Assembly (NCBI GenBank): GCA_005879815.1
Contig: VBKA01000113.1
Location: 1 to 9,065, forward strand
Origin: Chloroflexota bacterium
GTDB lineage: Bacteria; Chloroflexota; Limnocylindria; QHBO01
Length of the DNA: 9,065 nucleotides
Direction: 5' to 3'
Position 1 is the stretch's first letter; every line of letters begins with the position of its first letter. The notes under the pieces are model-generated. The model had not been told where the DNA came from, did no database searches, and worked only from the letters and a program-made list of their open reading frames with translations. Shown here piece by piece: positions 1-8,276 of the stretch. Made by a program: the position numbers and the translations under genes.

Positions 1-979
1 CGGCCTCGGGCTCGATGTCGTTCTTCTTGATGGCGAGATCGGCCTCGAAGAGCCCGCGCAGCATCCTTTCGAGCTCAATGGGCCGATACCGGCGTGCGGC
101 TTCCACGACCCGTTCCGCCATTCGGGCGTTGCCGCGCCCCACGAGGCGCGTCAGGTCGGTTGGGGGCACGCCACGGTCGACCAGGTCGCGGGCAACGATG
201 AGATCCGAGATCCGCCCCTGGAGCGAGGCCATGATGCGCAGCACCGGCTGCCCTTCCTCGAGGGCGCGTCGCAGCGCTGACGCCGCGGCGGCCGGCTCCC
301 GGCGGTCGATGGCGTTGGTGATGGCGAAGACGGAGGCCGGCCGCGTGTCCGCGGTGAGCAGCTCAACGTCCTGGGGTCCAATCGACCGCTCCCCGGCGTA
401 GGTCGCCAGCTTGCGGAGTTCCGAATCGATCACGCGTGTCTGCTCGCCGCGCTCCACGTCGGTCTCCCAGATCGCTCCTCCGACGCGCTCCGCGAGCAGC
501 GAGGAAGCCCGCTCCTCGATCGAGAAGCCGAGGGTTGTTGCGTGGCGACGGGTCCAACCAGCCAGCTCGGCCCGGCGCGGTGCGCGTTGCTCCACGACCT
601 TCCCGCCCCGTTCGCGCACCCCCGCTTCGAGGCGCCGAAGCAGCGCCGGTGGCTTGCCGACGTCGCGTGATGGCCGCTCCTCCGCGAGGGCCAGCGCCGC
701 TCCGTCCGGGACGTCGCGCACCAGGCCGAGGAGCTTCTCCTCCCCGGACAGCGAGCGACCCGCCGCCCTGAGTGGTTGATGCACGACCACCAGGTGCGGC
801 CCGAAAAGGCCGACCGAGGCGGCCTCCAGCCGCGCTCGATCCAGCAGCGCCTCGTCGGGTGACCGCTCGGGCGCCAAGTCGATGCGGTCGGCGTTGTCGA
901 GTTCTGAGGCCATCTCCGCGACCGCCGCCGCAATCGCGAACGCGTCGTCGCCGTGCGCGAGGAGCAGCGACGTCGTCAC
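1..979 (-). CDS. holA: DNA polymerase III subunit delta, C-terminus cut by window edge
   Basis: The delta subunit of the clamp-loader complex opens the beta sliding clamp so that it can be loaded on DNA. The frame is open from a GTG at 979 to the left edge and gives 326 residues, close to the usual length of about 330-350, so only a short tail is missing. Family signs are the N-terminal GDDAFAI (about residues 10-16), the ELRKLATYAG segment near 187-196 that ends the AAA+-like part, and a C-terminal helical domain ending in LFEADLAIKKN, typical of HolA. The start is chosen because GTG at 979 overlaps the TGA of the upstream HD gene as GTGA, which suggests translational coupling. No Walker A motif is seen, as expected for delta. 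Linkage with comEA and comEC is common in bacteria. Confidence 0.9.
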   Translation of the reverse strand, partial: MTTSLLLAHGDDAFAIAAAVAEMASELDNADRIDLAPERSPDEALLDRARLEAASVGLFGPHLVVVHQPLRAAGRSLSGEEKLLGLVRDVPDGAALALAEERPSRDVGKPPALLRRLEAGVRERGGKVVEQRAPRRAELAGWTRRHATTLGFSIEERASSLLAERVGGAIWETDVERGEQTRVIDSELRKLATYAGERSIGPQDVELLTADTRPASVFAITNAIDRREPAAAASALRRALEEGQPVLRIMASLQGRISDLIVARDLVDRGVPPTDLTRLVGRGNARMAERVVEAARRYRPIELERMLRGLFEADLAIKKNDIEPEA

Positions 980-1551
980 CGGCCCGCCCGCTCCGCGGCG
1001 GACGCCTGCCACGCCACCCGCAGCTGGTCGACGAGGTTTGCGACTGGAAGGCCGATGGCGTCCGCCAGCTCCTGTTCAAGCGCCAGCGCGGGCCGGCGAG
1101 CGGCGTTGATCTCAACGCGGAAGCTTGGGTACCGGCGCGCCATGTCGTCCAGGCGCTCCTCGATGGTCATGAACGTCTGGGCCACGTGCTTGTCCGCCAC
1201 GCTGACGACTACTGATGGCCACCCACGCGGAAAGCGCCGGTCATCGAGCAGCGCGCTCACCGGATGACCGACGACTGGCGGCGCCAGCTCCCCGAATCCC
1301 ATCGACTCGAGCATCGCCGCCCCCGTCAGGCCGTGGACGCCTCGCCCGCCCCTCGTCTCGAGCTTGTCGACGTCATGGAGGAGGGCGGCGGCCTCGACGA
1401 GGCCCACGTCGATGGGGATCCCGGCGGCTCCCAAGAGCTGCGCCGCCTCCTTCGCGACCCGCGCCACTCCCTCCGAGTGCGCGACGATCCCCGCCGGGAG
1501 CCGGCGCGCGACCAGGATGCGATGGGCCTCCTCGGCGTTCGGAACGGCCAT
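976..1551 (-). CDS. HD-domain hydrolase (HDIG/YqeK-like), small
   Basis: This is a 191-residue protein of the HD metal-dependent phosphohydrolase superfamily. Candidate metal ligands lie in the usual order: His25 (AHSEGVARVA), the His59-Asp60 pair in LLHDVDK, His73 (VHGLTGAAML) and His96 (VVGHP). After about residue 110 comes a helical tail, VADKHVAQTFMTIEERLDDM and onward, with no domain I recognise. The substrate cannot be read from sequence; nucleotide or nucleotide-polyphosphate hydrolysis is plausible by family. The ATG at 1551 has only a weak ribosome site. The gene lies between comEC and holA: its 5' part overlaps the open comEC frame by 226 nt, and its stop overlaps the holA start by 4 nt. 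Confidence is high for the fold and low for the exact role. Confidence 0.82.
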   Translation of the reverse strand: MAVPNAEEAHRILVARRLPAGIVAHSEGVARVAKEAAQLLGAAGIPIDVGLVEAAALLHDVDKLETRGGRGVHGLTGAAMLESMGFGELAPPVVGHPVSALLDDRRFPRGWPSVVVSVADKHVAQTFMTIEERLDDMARRYPSFRVEINAARRPALALEQELADAIGLPVANLVDQLRVAWQASAAERAGR

Positions 1552-4127
1552 CCGAGGATGCTACCCGCTGGCGTTGCCGGCGTCCGAGAGCGGTTGAGAT
1601 GCAGAGGGGCATCGCCGGTCGCTCCCCGTGCGAGGCCTTCACGCACGACCCGCCCACGAGCGGAGACGGCCCAGGAGGCGCCATCGGTCTGAACCTCGAC
1701 GGTCGCGTCCAGATCGGTGCGCAGAACCGTGGCTCCGGCAGCCTGCAGCGCGCGGATCGTGGCAGGCGCCGGATGCCCATACCGGTTACCGGCGCCGACG
1801 CTGATCAGGCCGGCGGCGGGATGCAGTTCGGCGAGGAAGCGTGGGGTGGTGCCTGAGTTCGAGCCGTGATGCCCGACTTTCAGGATGTCGACGGGCCTGA
1901 CGACCGACCGCTGCTCCAGGAGCTCCTCCACCGGAGCCTTGGCATCTCCGGTAAGCAGCGCGCTGAAGGCCCCAAATCGGAGGATGCCGACTACCGAGGC
2001 GTTATTGATGTCGCCCGTCAGCAGCGGGGCGGCCGCGTCTCCCGAGCTCGGGTACCAGATCTCGAGCGTCGTGCGAGGATCGAGGGTGAGTCGCCGTCCT
2101 GCACGGGCGAGGAGGTACCGAGATCCGGGTTCGGCTCGGGCGGCCTCCAGGAATTGGTCGTATGTCGGGTTGGGGTAGGCACGCCCGCTGTCCAGGATGG
2201 CCGTGACGCGAAACCGTTTCAGCACCGCGGGAAAACCGCCGACATGATCCTGGTGGGGATGGGTGAGGATGACCACGTCGATCGTCCGATGCCACCAGGG
2301 CAGCTTTGCGCCGAGCTGACGCAGCGTCTGGTCGGGGTCAGGGCCGGCATCGACCAGCATCGTCCGGCCTTCGGGCGTCAGGACCAGGATGCCGTCTCCC
2401 TGGCCGACGTCGAGCATGAACAGGTGCAGGCGGCCGTCCGGCAGGCTCGCGAGCGTGGTCATCGCCAGGATCCCGATCATCGCCACCAGCGCGCGCCGTG
2501 GTCTGCCGAGACTGCTCAGCAACGAGCCTGAGAGGCCCATCAGCCATCGCAGTCCCATGTGCGATCGAGAGGGCCGCCGGATGGCGGCGAGCGGCACGGG
2601 TCCGTCGGCCGGGCGGCCATCGGGCTGCAAGCGGCCCCGGCGCCAGAGGAGGACGAGTCCGGGATACCACGCCAGCGCCAGCCAGCCCGGAGCTTGAACG
2701 GGGAGAGCGGCGAGCGGCAGCGCTGCCGCGGCTGAGCCGGCCAGGATCATCAAGCGCAGTCCGAGCCACGCGGAACCGCCAGCGAACCACGAGATCGCGT
2801 CGGTCATAACCGGGATGTTGATGGCGGCTCCCAGGACGCCGGCGAGGGCGGCCAGGGCGCTGGCCAGCATCACGAGCGGCACGAGCGGGACCACCACAAC
2901 GTTCGCGAGGGGCGCGACCAGGCTGATGCGTTCGAAGGTCGCCAGGATGACCGGCAGCGTGGTCAGCTGCGCGGCAAGCGTGAGCGCCACCGGCTCCCGC
3001 AGCCAACCCGGCCAGCCCTGAAGCCGTCGCTCGATGGGTGCCCCAAACGCGATCAGCCCTGCGGTTGCCAGCAGCGAGAGCTGGAAGCCCACGTCCCACA
3101 GGACCGAGGGCGCCACGAGCAGCATTGCCAGGGCGGCGAGCATCAGGGCGGATGCGGCATGAGCGCGCGAGCCCGCCTGGCGCCCGAGCATCAGCGCTCC
3201 CGCCATGAGCGCTGCCCGAATGACCGATGGGCTGGATCCCACCAGGACGACATACCCGCCGATGGCCAGGGCGGTGATCGGTTCCACCATAATCCTGCCT
3301 CCTGCCCGCCGGCGCAGGCCGTCGAGCAGACGCGCAACCAGCGCCCCGACGATGGCGATGTTCCAGCCGGAGATTGCCACCACGTGCGTGAGACCGGCGG
3401 TCGCAAACGCCGCGCTCACGGCCGGGTCGATGCTGGTCCGCACCCCGAGCAGGATCCCGGCCCCGAGTGAGGCCTCGGGCTCCGGCACGATGGTGTTCAA
3501 GCCGTCGACGAGGGTGCCTCGCAATCCCGCGGCAACATCGGGCAGACCCAGCTCCTGGTGCTTCACGACGGTGGCATCGAACGTCCGGGCGATTGCCCCA
3601 ATTCCCTGGCGGGCGAGAAAGGCTCTGTACGCGAATCCGTAGAAGTCCTGCGGTTGCTCGAGGCGCGCCCGAAACACAACGCGGTCACCGGTCCCGACCT
3701 CCACCGCCCGTGGCACCCAGACGAGGAGCCGGCCGCGCAGGGGATGCCCATCCGCCTCCACGTTCTCGAGCACGACCTGCTGCTGGTCCGCCCGGGGACG
3801 AGGATCGTCGAGCACCGTGGCCCTGATGACGACCTCGTTCTTCGTCCCTGCCAGCGCGCTGACCGTCCCGGGTCCGGTCGGCAGCGCAGCCTCCGACTCA
3901 CGAAATGACCCGACCGCCATTCCCAGCACCAGGATGGGAGCCATGGTCAGGGCATGCGCGACCGGCCGTGGCATCCTGGAAACGGCTCTCCTGGCAGTGG
4001 CTAGCAGCAGGAAAAGGATCCCAGCCCCGCAGAGTTCCAGCGGTAGCGGCCCGGGGCCGGCCAGATCGTCGAGCAGGATGCCGAGCGCCACGCCGGACAG
4101 CCCGGCCGGAAGGATCAGGACCAGCAT
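1326..4127 (-). CDS. comEC: ComEC/Rec2 competence DNA-uptake channel with metallo-beta-lactamase domain
   Basis: ComEC is the inner-membrane channel that carries single-stranded DNA into the cytoplasm during transformation. The N-terminus has several hydrophobic segments (about residues 1-75), followed by a soluble DUF4131-like region (about 80-190) and a polytopic Competence domain (about 215-500) containing LTHVVAISGWNIAIVGAL. The C-terminal metallo-beta-lactamase domain starts near HLFMLDVGQGDG and carries the metal motif HPHQDH at 623-628, plus a later VGHHGSNSGT. Translation is predicted from ATG 4127, 32 nt after the comEA stop, with only a weak GGGA-type ribosome site. The recognisable protein ends near residue 830, but no stop occurs in this frame until 1326, so the 933-residue product carries about 100 residues of low-complexity Arg/Ser-rich tail. 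Residues from about 860 on overlap the HD gene. Either the tail is real or a small indel removed the true stop: the neighbouring frame has TGA at 1641-1639. Confidence 0.92.
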   Translation of the reverse strand: MLVLILPAGLSGVALGILLDDLAGPGPLPLELCGAGILFLLLATARRAVSRMPRPVAHALTMAPILVLGMAVGSFRESEAALPTGPGTVSALAGTKNEVVIRATVLDDPRPRADQQQVVLENVEADGHPLRGRLLVWVPRAVEVGTGDRVVFRARLEQPQDFYGFAYRAFLARQGIGAIARTFDATVVKHQELGLPDVAAGLRGTLVDGLNTIVPEPEASLGAGILLGVRTSIDPAVSAAFATAGLTHVVAISGWNIAIVGALVARLLDGLRRRAGGRIMVEPITALAIGGYVVLVGSSPSVIRAALMAGALMLGRQAGSRAHAASALMLAALAMLLVAPSVLWDVGFQLSLLATAGLIAFGAPIERRLQGWPGWLREPVALTLAAQLTTLPVILATFERISLVAPLANVVVVPLVPLVMLASALAALAGVLGAAINIPVMTDAISWFAGGSAWLGLRLMILAGSAAAALPLAALPVQAPGWLALAWYPGLVLLWRRGRLQPDGRPADGPVPLAAIRRPSRSHMGLRWLMGLSGSLLSSLGRPRRALVAMIGILAMTTLASLPDGRLHLFMLDVGQGDGILVLTPEGRTMLVDAGPDPDQTLRQLGAKLPWWHRTIDVVILTHPHQDHVGGFPAVLKRFRVTAILDSGRAYPNPTYDQFLEAARAEPGSRYLLARAGRRLTLDPRTTLEIWYPSSGDAAAPLLTGDINNASVVGILRFGAFSALLTGDAKAPVEELLEQRSVVRPVDILKVGHHGSNSGTTPRFLAELHPAAGLISVGAGNRYGHPAPATIRALQAAGATVLRTDLDATVEVQTDGASWAVSARGRVVREGLARGATGDAPLHLNRSRTPATPAGSILGWPFRTPRRPIASWSRAGSRRGSSRTRREWRGSRRRRRSSWEPPGSPSTWASSRPPPSSMTSTSSRRGAGEASTA

Positions 4128-4159
4128 CCCGGTTCCCGCGTGGCGCGAGTCGTCGCGGG

Positions 4160-4783
4160 TCAGAAGGTCACGAGGTCGCGGATCTTTGTGAGCTGCGCGT
4201 TGGTCAAGACTTTCCGCTGCACCAGCTCATCCAGGGACCGGAACGGCTGCTCCTGCCGCGCCGCCACGATCTTCTGGACGGTGACCGGTCCGATCCCGGG
4301 CAACGCGTCCAGCTGCTCCGGACTGGCCTGGTTCAGGTTGACCGGGCCGCCGGGACTTGGAGCGGCGGAGCCTGCCGCCCCTCCTCCGCTCCCGGGTGCC
4401 TCGCCTCGCCTCGGCACGTAAATCTGCTGGCCGTCGGTGAGGCGCGCGGCCAGGTTGAGCTGACGAGACGCGAGCGGAACGTCAGCGTCCGGACTGAACC
4501 CGCCCGCCGCCACGATCGCGTCCGCGACCCGCGAACCTGCGGGCACCCGCTGAATGCCTGGCTCTGCGACGCCGCCCTCGATGTCCACCACGAGCGTCGC
4601 GTCGGCGCTCGGTGAAGCGCCGCCTTCCGAGCCAGAGGGGAGGTCGCTGGTCAGGACGCTGGCGGGCTCCGGGGATGGGCCCGGTGCTGCGGCGCCGGGT
4701 GCCAGAAGTATCCAGCCGGCCGCTCCGGCGAGCAGCAGGGCGCCGCCGATCCCGGCCAGCACGAATCGATCCGTGAGTGGCAC
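4160..4783 (-). CDS. comEA: ComEA-type competence DNA-binding protein, SLBB plus helix-hairpin-helix
   Basis: ComEA is the membrane-anchored receptor that binds double-stranded DNA outside the membrane and passes it to ComEC. From the start chosen here (207 residues) it has an N-terminal membrane anchor at about 7-28, a Pro/Gly/Ser-rich linker to about 62, an SLBB-type domain (about 63-130, LVVDIEGGVAEPG to DGQQIYVPRRGE), a second Gly/Ser-rich linker, and a C-terminal helix-hairpin-helix pair from about 147, with NLNQAS and the hairpin LPGIGP (161-166). The GTG at 4783 is preferred because GAGG lies 6 nt upstream. A longer form from GTG 4849 (229 residues) is possible, but that codon lacks a ribosome site and falls in the loop of a G+C-rich hairpin. 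The gene precedes comEC in the same direction, the usual arrangement. Confidence 0.9.
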   Translation of the reverse strand: MPLTDRFVLAGIGGALLLAGAAGWILLAPGAAAPGPSPEPASVLTSDLPSGSEGGASPSADATLVVDIEGGVAEPGIQRVPAGSRVADAIVAAGGFSPDADVPLASRQLNLAARLTDGQQIYVPRRGEAPGSGGGAAGSAAPSPGGPVNLNQASPEQLDALPGIGPVTVQKIVAARQEQPFRSLDELVQRKVLTNAQLTKIRDLVTF

Positions 4784-4960
4784 GTCGCGCCTCGCAGTCG
4801 GGAGGCGAGACAGAGGTGGTCCTGCGTCCGAGGTCCGGCGCCCGGGCACTCGGCGCCGGGCCCCGGAAGCAGATCAGGAGGATAGGCGCGTGGCCTTATC
4901 GTCCGATTACCCGTGGCTTTCCATCGCCCCGCCGACGGGTTCGTGCCACGAGCAGCGACG
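4784..4960 (-). promoter_or_regulatory. Structured leader between leuS and comEA, class unknown
   Basis: This is the only gap longer than 100 nt between protein genes here. Read on the minus strand it can fold into three hairpins. The first (4953-4909) pairs GCUCGUGGC with GCCACGGGU, including wobbles, and contains an inner CCCG-UCGG-CGGG hairpin flanked by an asymmetric internal loop. The second (4900-4881) pairs GAUA with UAUC and GGC with GCC around one bulged A. The third (4859-4835) is a perfect 8-bp stem, CCGGCGCC with GGCGCCGG. The first hairpin ends in AAAGCCACGGG, which recalls the c-di-GMP-I (GEMM) core, but the downstream half of that riboswitch is not recognisable. No clear promoter or U-tract terminator is seen. 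It could be a regulatory leader for comEA, an mRNA-stability element, or nothing specific. Confidence 0.3.
4790..4793 (-). promoter_or_regulatory. Ribosome binding site (GAGG) deciding the comEA start
   Basis: GAGG sits 6 nt upstream of the GTG at 4783 and is the only convincing Shine-Dalgarno match near the comEA N-terminus. The alternative GTG at 4849 has only CCGGCGCCGA before it. Confidence 0.45.
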
Positions 4961-7465
4961 TCAGTCGCCCGGCGTCACTACGTTCACGAGCTTGCCAGGG
5001 ATCTGGATCACGCGCCGCGGGGCGCGTCCACCGAGGTAGGCCTGGACGCGCTCGCTGGCCAGCGCCAGGCGCTCGATCTCCTCCGCGGACGTACCGGCCG
5101 CTACACGCAGCCGATCGCGAAGCTTGCCGTCGACCTGCACGGGCAGCTCGACAGCATCGACCGCGGCGAGCGCGGGGTCGGAGGCCGGCCAAGCCTGCTG
5201 GTGGATGCTGTACGGCTTCCTGCGCCGCTTCCAGAGCTCCTCGGCGACGTGCGGCGCCACGGGCGCGAGGAGGAGCAGCAACGTGTCGACGGCTTCCGCG
5301 TAGGCCGCCGAGCGACCGATGCCCGCGGCCCGCGCGTCCGCGAGCGCGTTGGCGAGCTCCATGAGCTTGGCGATTCCGGTGTTGAACCGGAACCCCTCGT
5401 AGTCATCGGTCACCGCGGCGATGGCCTGGTGGGTGGCGCGTCGCAGTGAACGCTCAGCCCCGGCCGAGCCCAAGGCGCCAGCAGCGCCCGCGCCCGGAGC
5501 CTCGTCATCGGCCTGTGAGAGGTGCCAGACGCGGGCCAGGAAGCGGTACACCCCGTCGATGCCGGTCGTGCTCCATGGGCCACCCTGGTCCCACGGCCCG
5601 ATGAACATCAGGAAGAGCCGCACCGCATCGGTCCCGTAGCGCGCCACGAGGTCGTCCGGATTCACCACGTTGCCGCGTGACTTGCTCATCCGGTGGTGAT
5701 CGGCCCCCAGGATCTGGCCCTGGTTGCGCAGCGCCAGGAATGGCTCGTTGAAGTCGAGGATCCCCATGTCGCGCAGCGCCTTGACGAAGAAGCGCGCGTA
5801 CATCAGGTGCAGGACCGCGTGCTCCGCGCCGCCGGTATACATGTCGACCGGCATCCACAGCCTGGCCTTGTCCGGATCCCAGGCTCGCTCGTCGTGGGGC
5901 GAGGTGTAGCGCAGGAAGTACCACGACGAATCCACGAAGGTGTCCATGGTGTCGGTCTCGCGACGCGCGGGGCCACCATCGACCGGGCAGGTGGCGGCCA
6001 GGAACTCGGGGTGCGAGGCGAGCGGGCTGACCCCGGTCGGTGCGAAGTCGACCTCCGATGGCAGCAGGACCGGCAGCTCCTCCTCCGGCACGAGCTGCGC
6101 GCCGTGCTGCTCGCAGTAAACGATCGGGATCGGTGCGCCCCAGTACCGCTGCCGGCTCACCAGCCAGTCGCGCAGCCGGTAGGTCACTGCCGCGACGCCC
6201 AGGCCCATGTCGGCCAGCTGCTGGGTGATCGCGGCGATGGCCTCGGCCGCCAGCATGCCAGTGAATTCCCCGGACTCGACAAGCACCTCGTCGGCGGTGT
6301 GCGCCACGAACGCCTCGCCATCCGGCAGCTCGCCGGACGCGGGCGCCACCACGTACCGGATGGGCAGGTCGTATCGACGGGCGAAGGCGTAGTCGCGCTC
6401 GTCGTGAGCCGGGACGGCCATGATCGCACCGGTGCCGTACCCGGGCAGCACGTAGTCGGCGACCCAGATGGGCATGCGCTCGTTGGTCATTGGGTTGAGC
6501 GCGTAGGAGCCGAGGAACGCGCCGCTCTTCTCGCGCTCCGCGTTCATGCGCTCGATCTCTGTTTCGCGGCGAGCCGCTGCCGCGTACGCTTCCACCTCCG
6601 CGCGGCGATCGGGTGTGGTGAGGGTCCCGACCAGCGGGTGCTCGGGTGCCAGCACCATGAACGTGGCCCCGTAGATCGTGTCGGGTCGCGTGGTAAAGAC
6701 ACGGATCGCCTCGACCCCTTGCGCATCGACCGGGAATGCGATCTCGGCGCCCTCCGAGCGGCCGATCCAGTTGGTCTGCATCAGCCGGATCGGCTCAGGC
6801 CAGTCGATGCCGGAGAAGTCGAGCAGCTCGTCGGCGTACCTGGTGATGCGGAAGAACCACTGCTCCAGATCGCGCTTGACGACTGGCGTTCCGCATCGCC
6901 AGCAGCGGCGCTCGGGACCCAGGACCTGCTCGCGGGCCAGCACCACCTGGTCCTTGGGACACCAGTCGACGGCGGCCATCGCGCGGTACGCCAGCCCGGC
7001 CTTGTAGAACTGCGCGAACAGCCACTGTGTGCCTCGGTAATAGTCCGGGTCGCTGGTGACCACCTCCCGCGACCAGTCGAACATGCAACCCGTGGTCCGG
7101 AACTGCGAGCGCATGCGCTCGATGTTCTCGTTCGTCCAGGTGGCGGGATGTACGCCCTGGTCGATCGCCGCGTTCTCGGCAGGCAGCCCGAAGCTGTCAA
7201 ACCCCATTGGGAACATGACGTTGAGGCCCTGCATGCGGCGCATGCGCGCCACCACGTCCGGCCCCGTCACCGCGTACCAGTGACCGATGTGCAGATCGCC
7301 CGAGGTATACGGGTACATCGTCAGCAGGTAGTGCTTGGCTCGGTCGTCATCGTCGCGGGCCAGGTACAGCCCGTCCGCTTCCCAGCGCTCGCGCCACTTC
7401 GCTTCGAAGGAGGCCGGGTCGAAGCGCTCGCCGCGCGAGGCGCGCCTGCGGGTCTGCATGGTCAT
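4961..7465 (-). CDS. leuS: Leucyl-tRNA synthetase
   Basis: This class I synthetase charges tRNA-Leu in the cytoplasm; the 834 residues match bacterial LeuRS length. In order one sees the HIGH motif (DLHIGH, His59 to His62), GFDSFGLPAENAA typical of LeuRS, a three-cysteine zinc-type segment (DWCPKD, then CWRCG), the CP1 editing domain with FTTRPDTIYGATFMVLAPEHPL and later the GTGAIMAVPAHDERD hydrolytic-site region, the tRNA-acceptor-side segment with DSSWYFLRY, the second signature as RMSKS (about 592-596, Arg in place of the first Lys), then the anticodon-binding helices and a C-terminal domain ending IPGKLVNVV. The ATG at 7465 is chosen because GGAGG lies 8 nt upstream and because ATGA overlaps the methyltransferase stop. 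ATG 7459 and GTG 7489 are possible alternatives. It is the third gene after the T-box module. Confidence 0.96.
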   Translation of the reverse strand: MTMQTRRRASRGERFDPASFEAKWRERWEADGLYLARDDDDRAKHYLLTMYPYTSGDLHIGHWYAVTGPDVVARMRRMQGLNVMFPMGFDSFGLPAENAAIDQGVHPATWTNENIERMRSQFRTTGCMFDWSREVVTSDPDYYRGTQWLFAQFYKAGLAYRAMAAVDWCPKDQVVLAREQVLGPERRCWRCGTPVVKRDLEQWFFRITRYADELLDFSGIDWPEPIRLMQTNWIGRSEGAEIAFPVDAQGVEAIRVFTTRPDTIYGATFMVLAPEHPLVGTLTTPDRRAEVEAYAAAARRETEIERMNAEREKSGAFLGSYALNPMTNERMPIWVADYVLPGYGTGAIMAVPAHDERDYAFARRYDLPIRYVVAPASGELPDGEAFVAHTADEVLVESGEFTGMLAAEAIAAITQQLADMGLGVAAVTYRLRDWLVSRQRYWGAPIPIVYCEQHGAQLVPEEELPVLLPSEVDFAPTGVSPLASHPEFLAATCPVDGGPARRETDTMDTFVDSSWYFLRYTSPHDERAWDPDKARLWMPVDMYTGGAEHAVLHLMYARFFVKALRDMGILDFNEPFLALRNQGQILGADHHRMSKSRGNVVNPDDLVARYGTDAVRLFLMFIGPWDQGGPWSTTGIDGVYRFLARVWHLSQADDEAPGAGAAGALGSAGAERSLRRATHQAIAAVTDDYEGFRFNTGIAKLMELANALADARAAGIGRSAAYAEAVDTLLLLLAPVAPHVAEELWKRRRKPYSIHQQAWPASDPALAAVDAVELPVQVDGKLRDRLRVAAGTSAEEIERLALASERVQAYLGGRAPRRVIQIPGKLVNVVTPGD

Positions 7466-8274
7466 GCGGGATGCCTCCGTGCGGTCCACAGGTCGATGCG
7501 ATACGGCACCGTGAAGCGTGCACCGGCAGCGTGGCCGTGCCGCGCCAGCAAGGCGTTGAGCTCGGTGCGGAACCGATCCTGCTCGTCGGCGGGCAGCGCG
7601 CGCACGTACGACGCGGTAAACGCCATGCCAACGAAGTCGTCCGGGGTCATCTGGGCATCGTGCTGCAGCTCGGCGAGCTGAGGCTGGTCGAAGCCAGGAG
7701 ACTCCTCAAACGCCCGTTGCGTCAACTTGCGGCCCGTCGAGCGGCCGGCCTGCAGGTACTGCCCGGTGTCGGCATCGCCGAACAGCCGCTCGAGCAGCTT
7801 GTGGTAGTCGGCCACGAACGCAGACCGATCGGCGTCGCGGACGTTCCAGAACAGCGCCACGCCACCTCCGGGCTTCACGATCCTGGCCATCTCGGTGACC
7901 GACGCCGCGTGGTCGAACCAGTGGAAGGACTGCGCCGCGGTCGCCAGGTCCGCGCTGTCGGGATCGAGGCCCGTCGCCTCCGCGCTGGCTTGCACCGTGG
8001 CCAGGATCAGGCCCTGGTTCGCCGCCTGGGCGCGGAGGACCTCGAGCATCGGCTTGCCGGGCTCCACGGCGGTCACCCGCCAGCCGAGGGCGGCCATCGC
8101 CAGGCTTGCCCGCCCCGTTCCCGCGCCCAGGTCCACGACCAGCGGAGTCTCGGGCAGCTGGAGCCGGCGCGCGATCTCCTCGAAGAGCACGTCGGGGTAG
8201 CCGGGCCTGTACCGGTCGTAGTCGCCGGCCCAGGCATCGAAGGAACGAGCCCGTTCCGGGTAGCGCAGTCTCAT
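7462..8274 (-). CDS. Class I SAM-dependent methyltransferase (Methyltransf_11 type)
   Basis: This 270-residue protein has a Rossmann-type SAM-binding fold. Motif I is VVDLGAGTG at about 46-54, followed by the acidic end of strand 2 in VTAVEPGKPML. A motif IV-like ATAAQSFHWFD and a post-I segment KPGGGVALFWN belong to the family that includes YcgJ-like enzymes. The N-terminal FDAWAGDYDRYRPGYP is a typical lead-in of this group. The acceptor substrate cannot be told; small molecules are more common than nucleic acids in this family. The ATG at 8274 is chosen because it lies 3 nt after the GNAT stop, with GAGGAG 8 nt upstream. It ends in an ATGA overlap with leuS, so the three genes are very likely co-translated. 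Confidence 0.85.
   Translation of the reverse strand: MRLRYPERARSFDAWAGDYDRYRPGYPDVLFEEIARRLQLPETPLVVDLGAGTGRASLAMAALGWRVTAVEPGKPMLEVLRAQAANQGLILATVQASAEATGLDPDSADLATAAQSFHWFDHAASVTEMARIVKPGGGVALFWNVRDADRSAFVADYHKLLERLFGDADTGQYLQAGRSTGRKLTQRAFEESPGFDQPQLAELQHDAQMTPDDFVGMAFTASYVRALPADEQDRFRTELNALLARHGHAAGARFTVPYRIDLWTARRHPA
7474..7478 (-). promoter_or_regulatory. Ribosome binding site (GGAGG) deciding the leuS start
   Basis: GGAGG lies inside the end of the methyltransferase gene, 8 nt before ATG 7465. This supports that codon over GTG 7489, which would place the site inside the coding region, and over ATG 7459, which would be 14 nt away. Confidence 0.6.
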
Positions 8275-8276
8275 GG

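Noticed and set aside
363..1115. 250-codon minus-strand frame over the holA/HD junction
   Set aside because: Arg/Gly-rich shadow frame. The neighbouring minus frame encodes a clear HolA with the expected motifs and a coupled GTGA start.
2338..3099. 253-codon minus-strand frame within comEC
   Set aside because: It is an out-of-frame shadow inside the ComEC membrane domain, rich in Arg/Ala/Gly and without motifs.
5693..7681. 662-codon open frame on the plus strand
   Set aside because: It is antisense to leuS, which has full synthetase motifs. Long antisense frames are usual in G+C-rich genes, and the translation shows no known domain.
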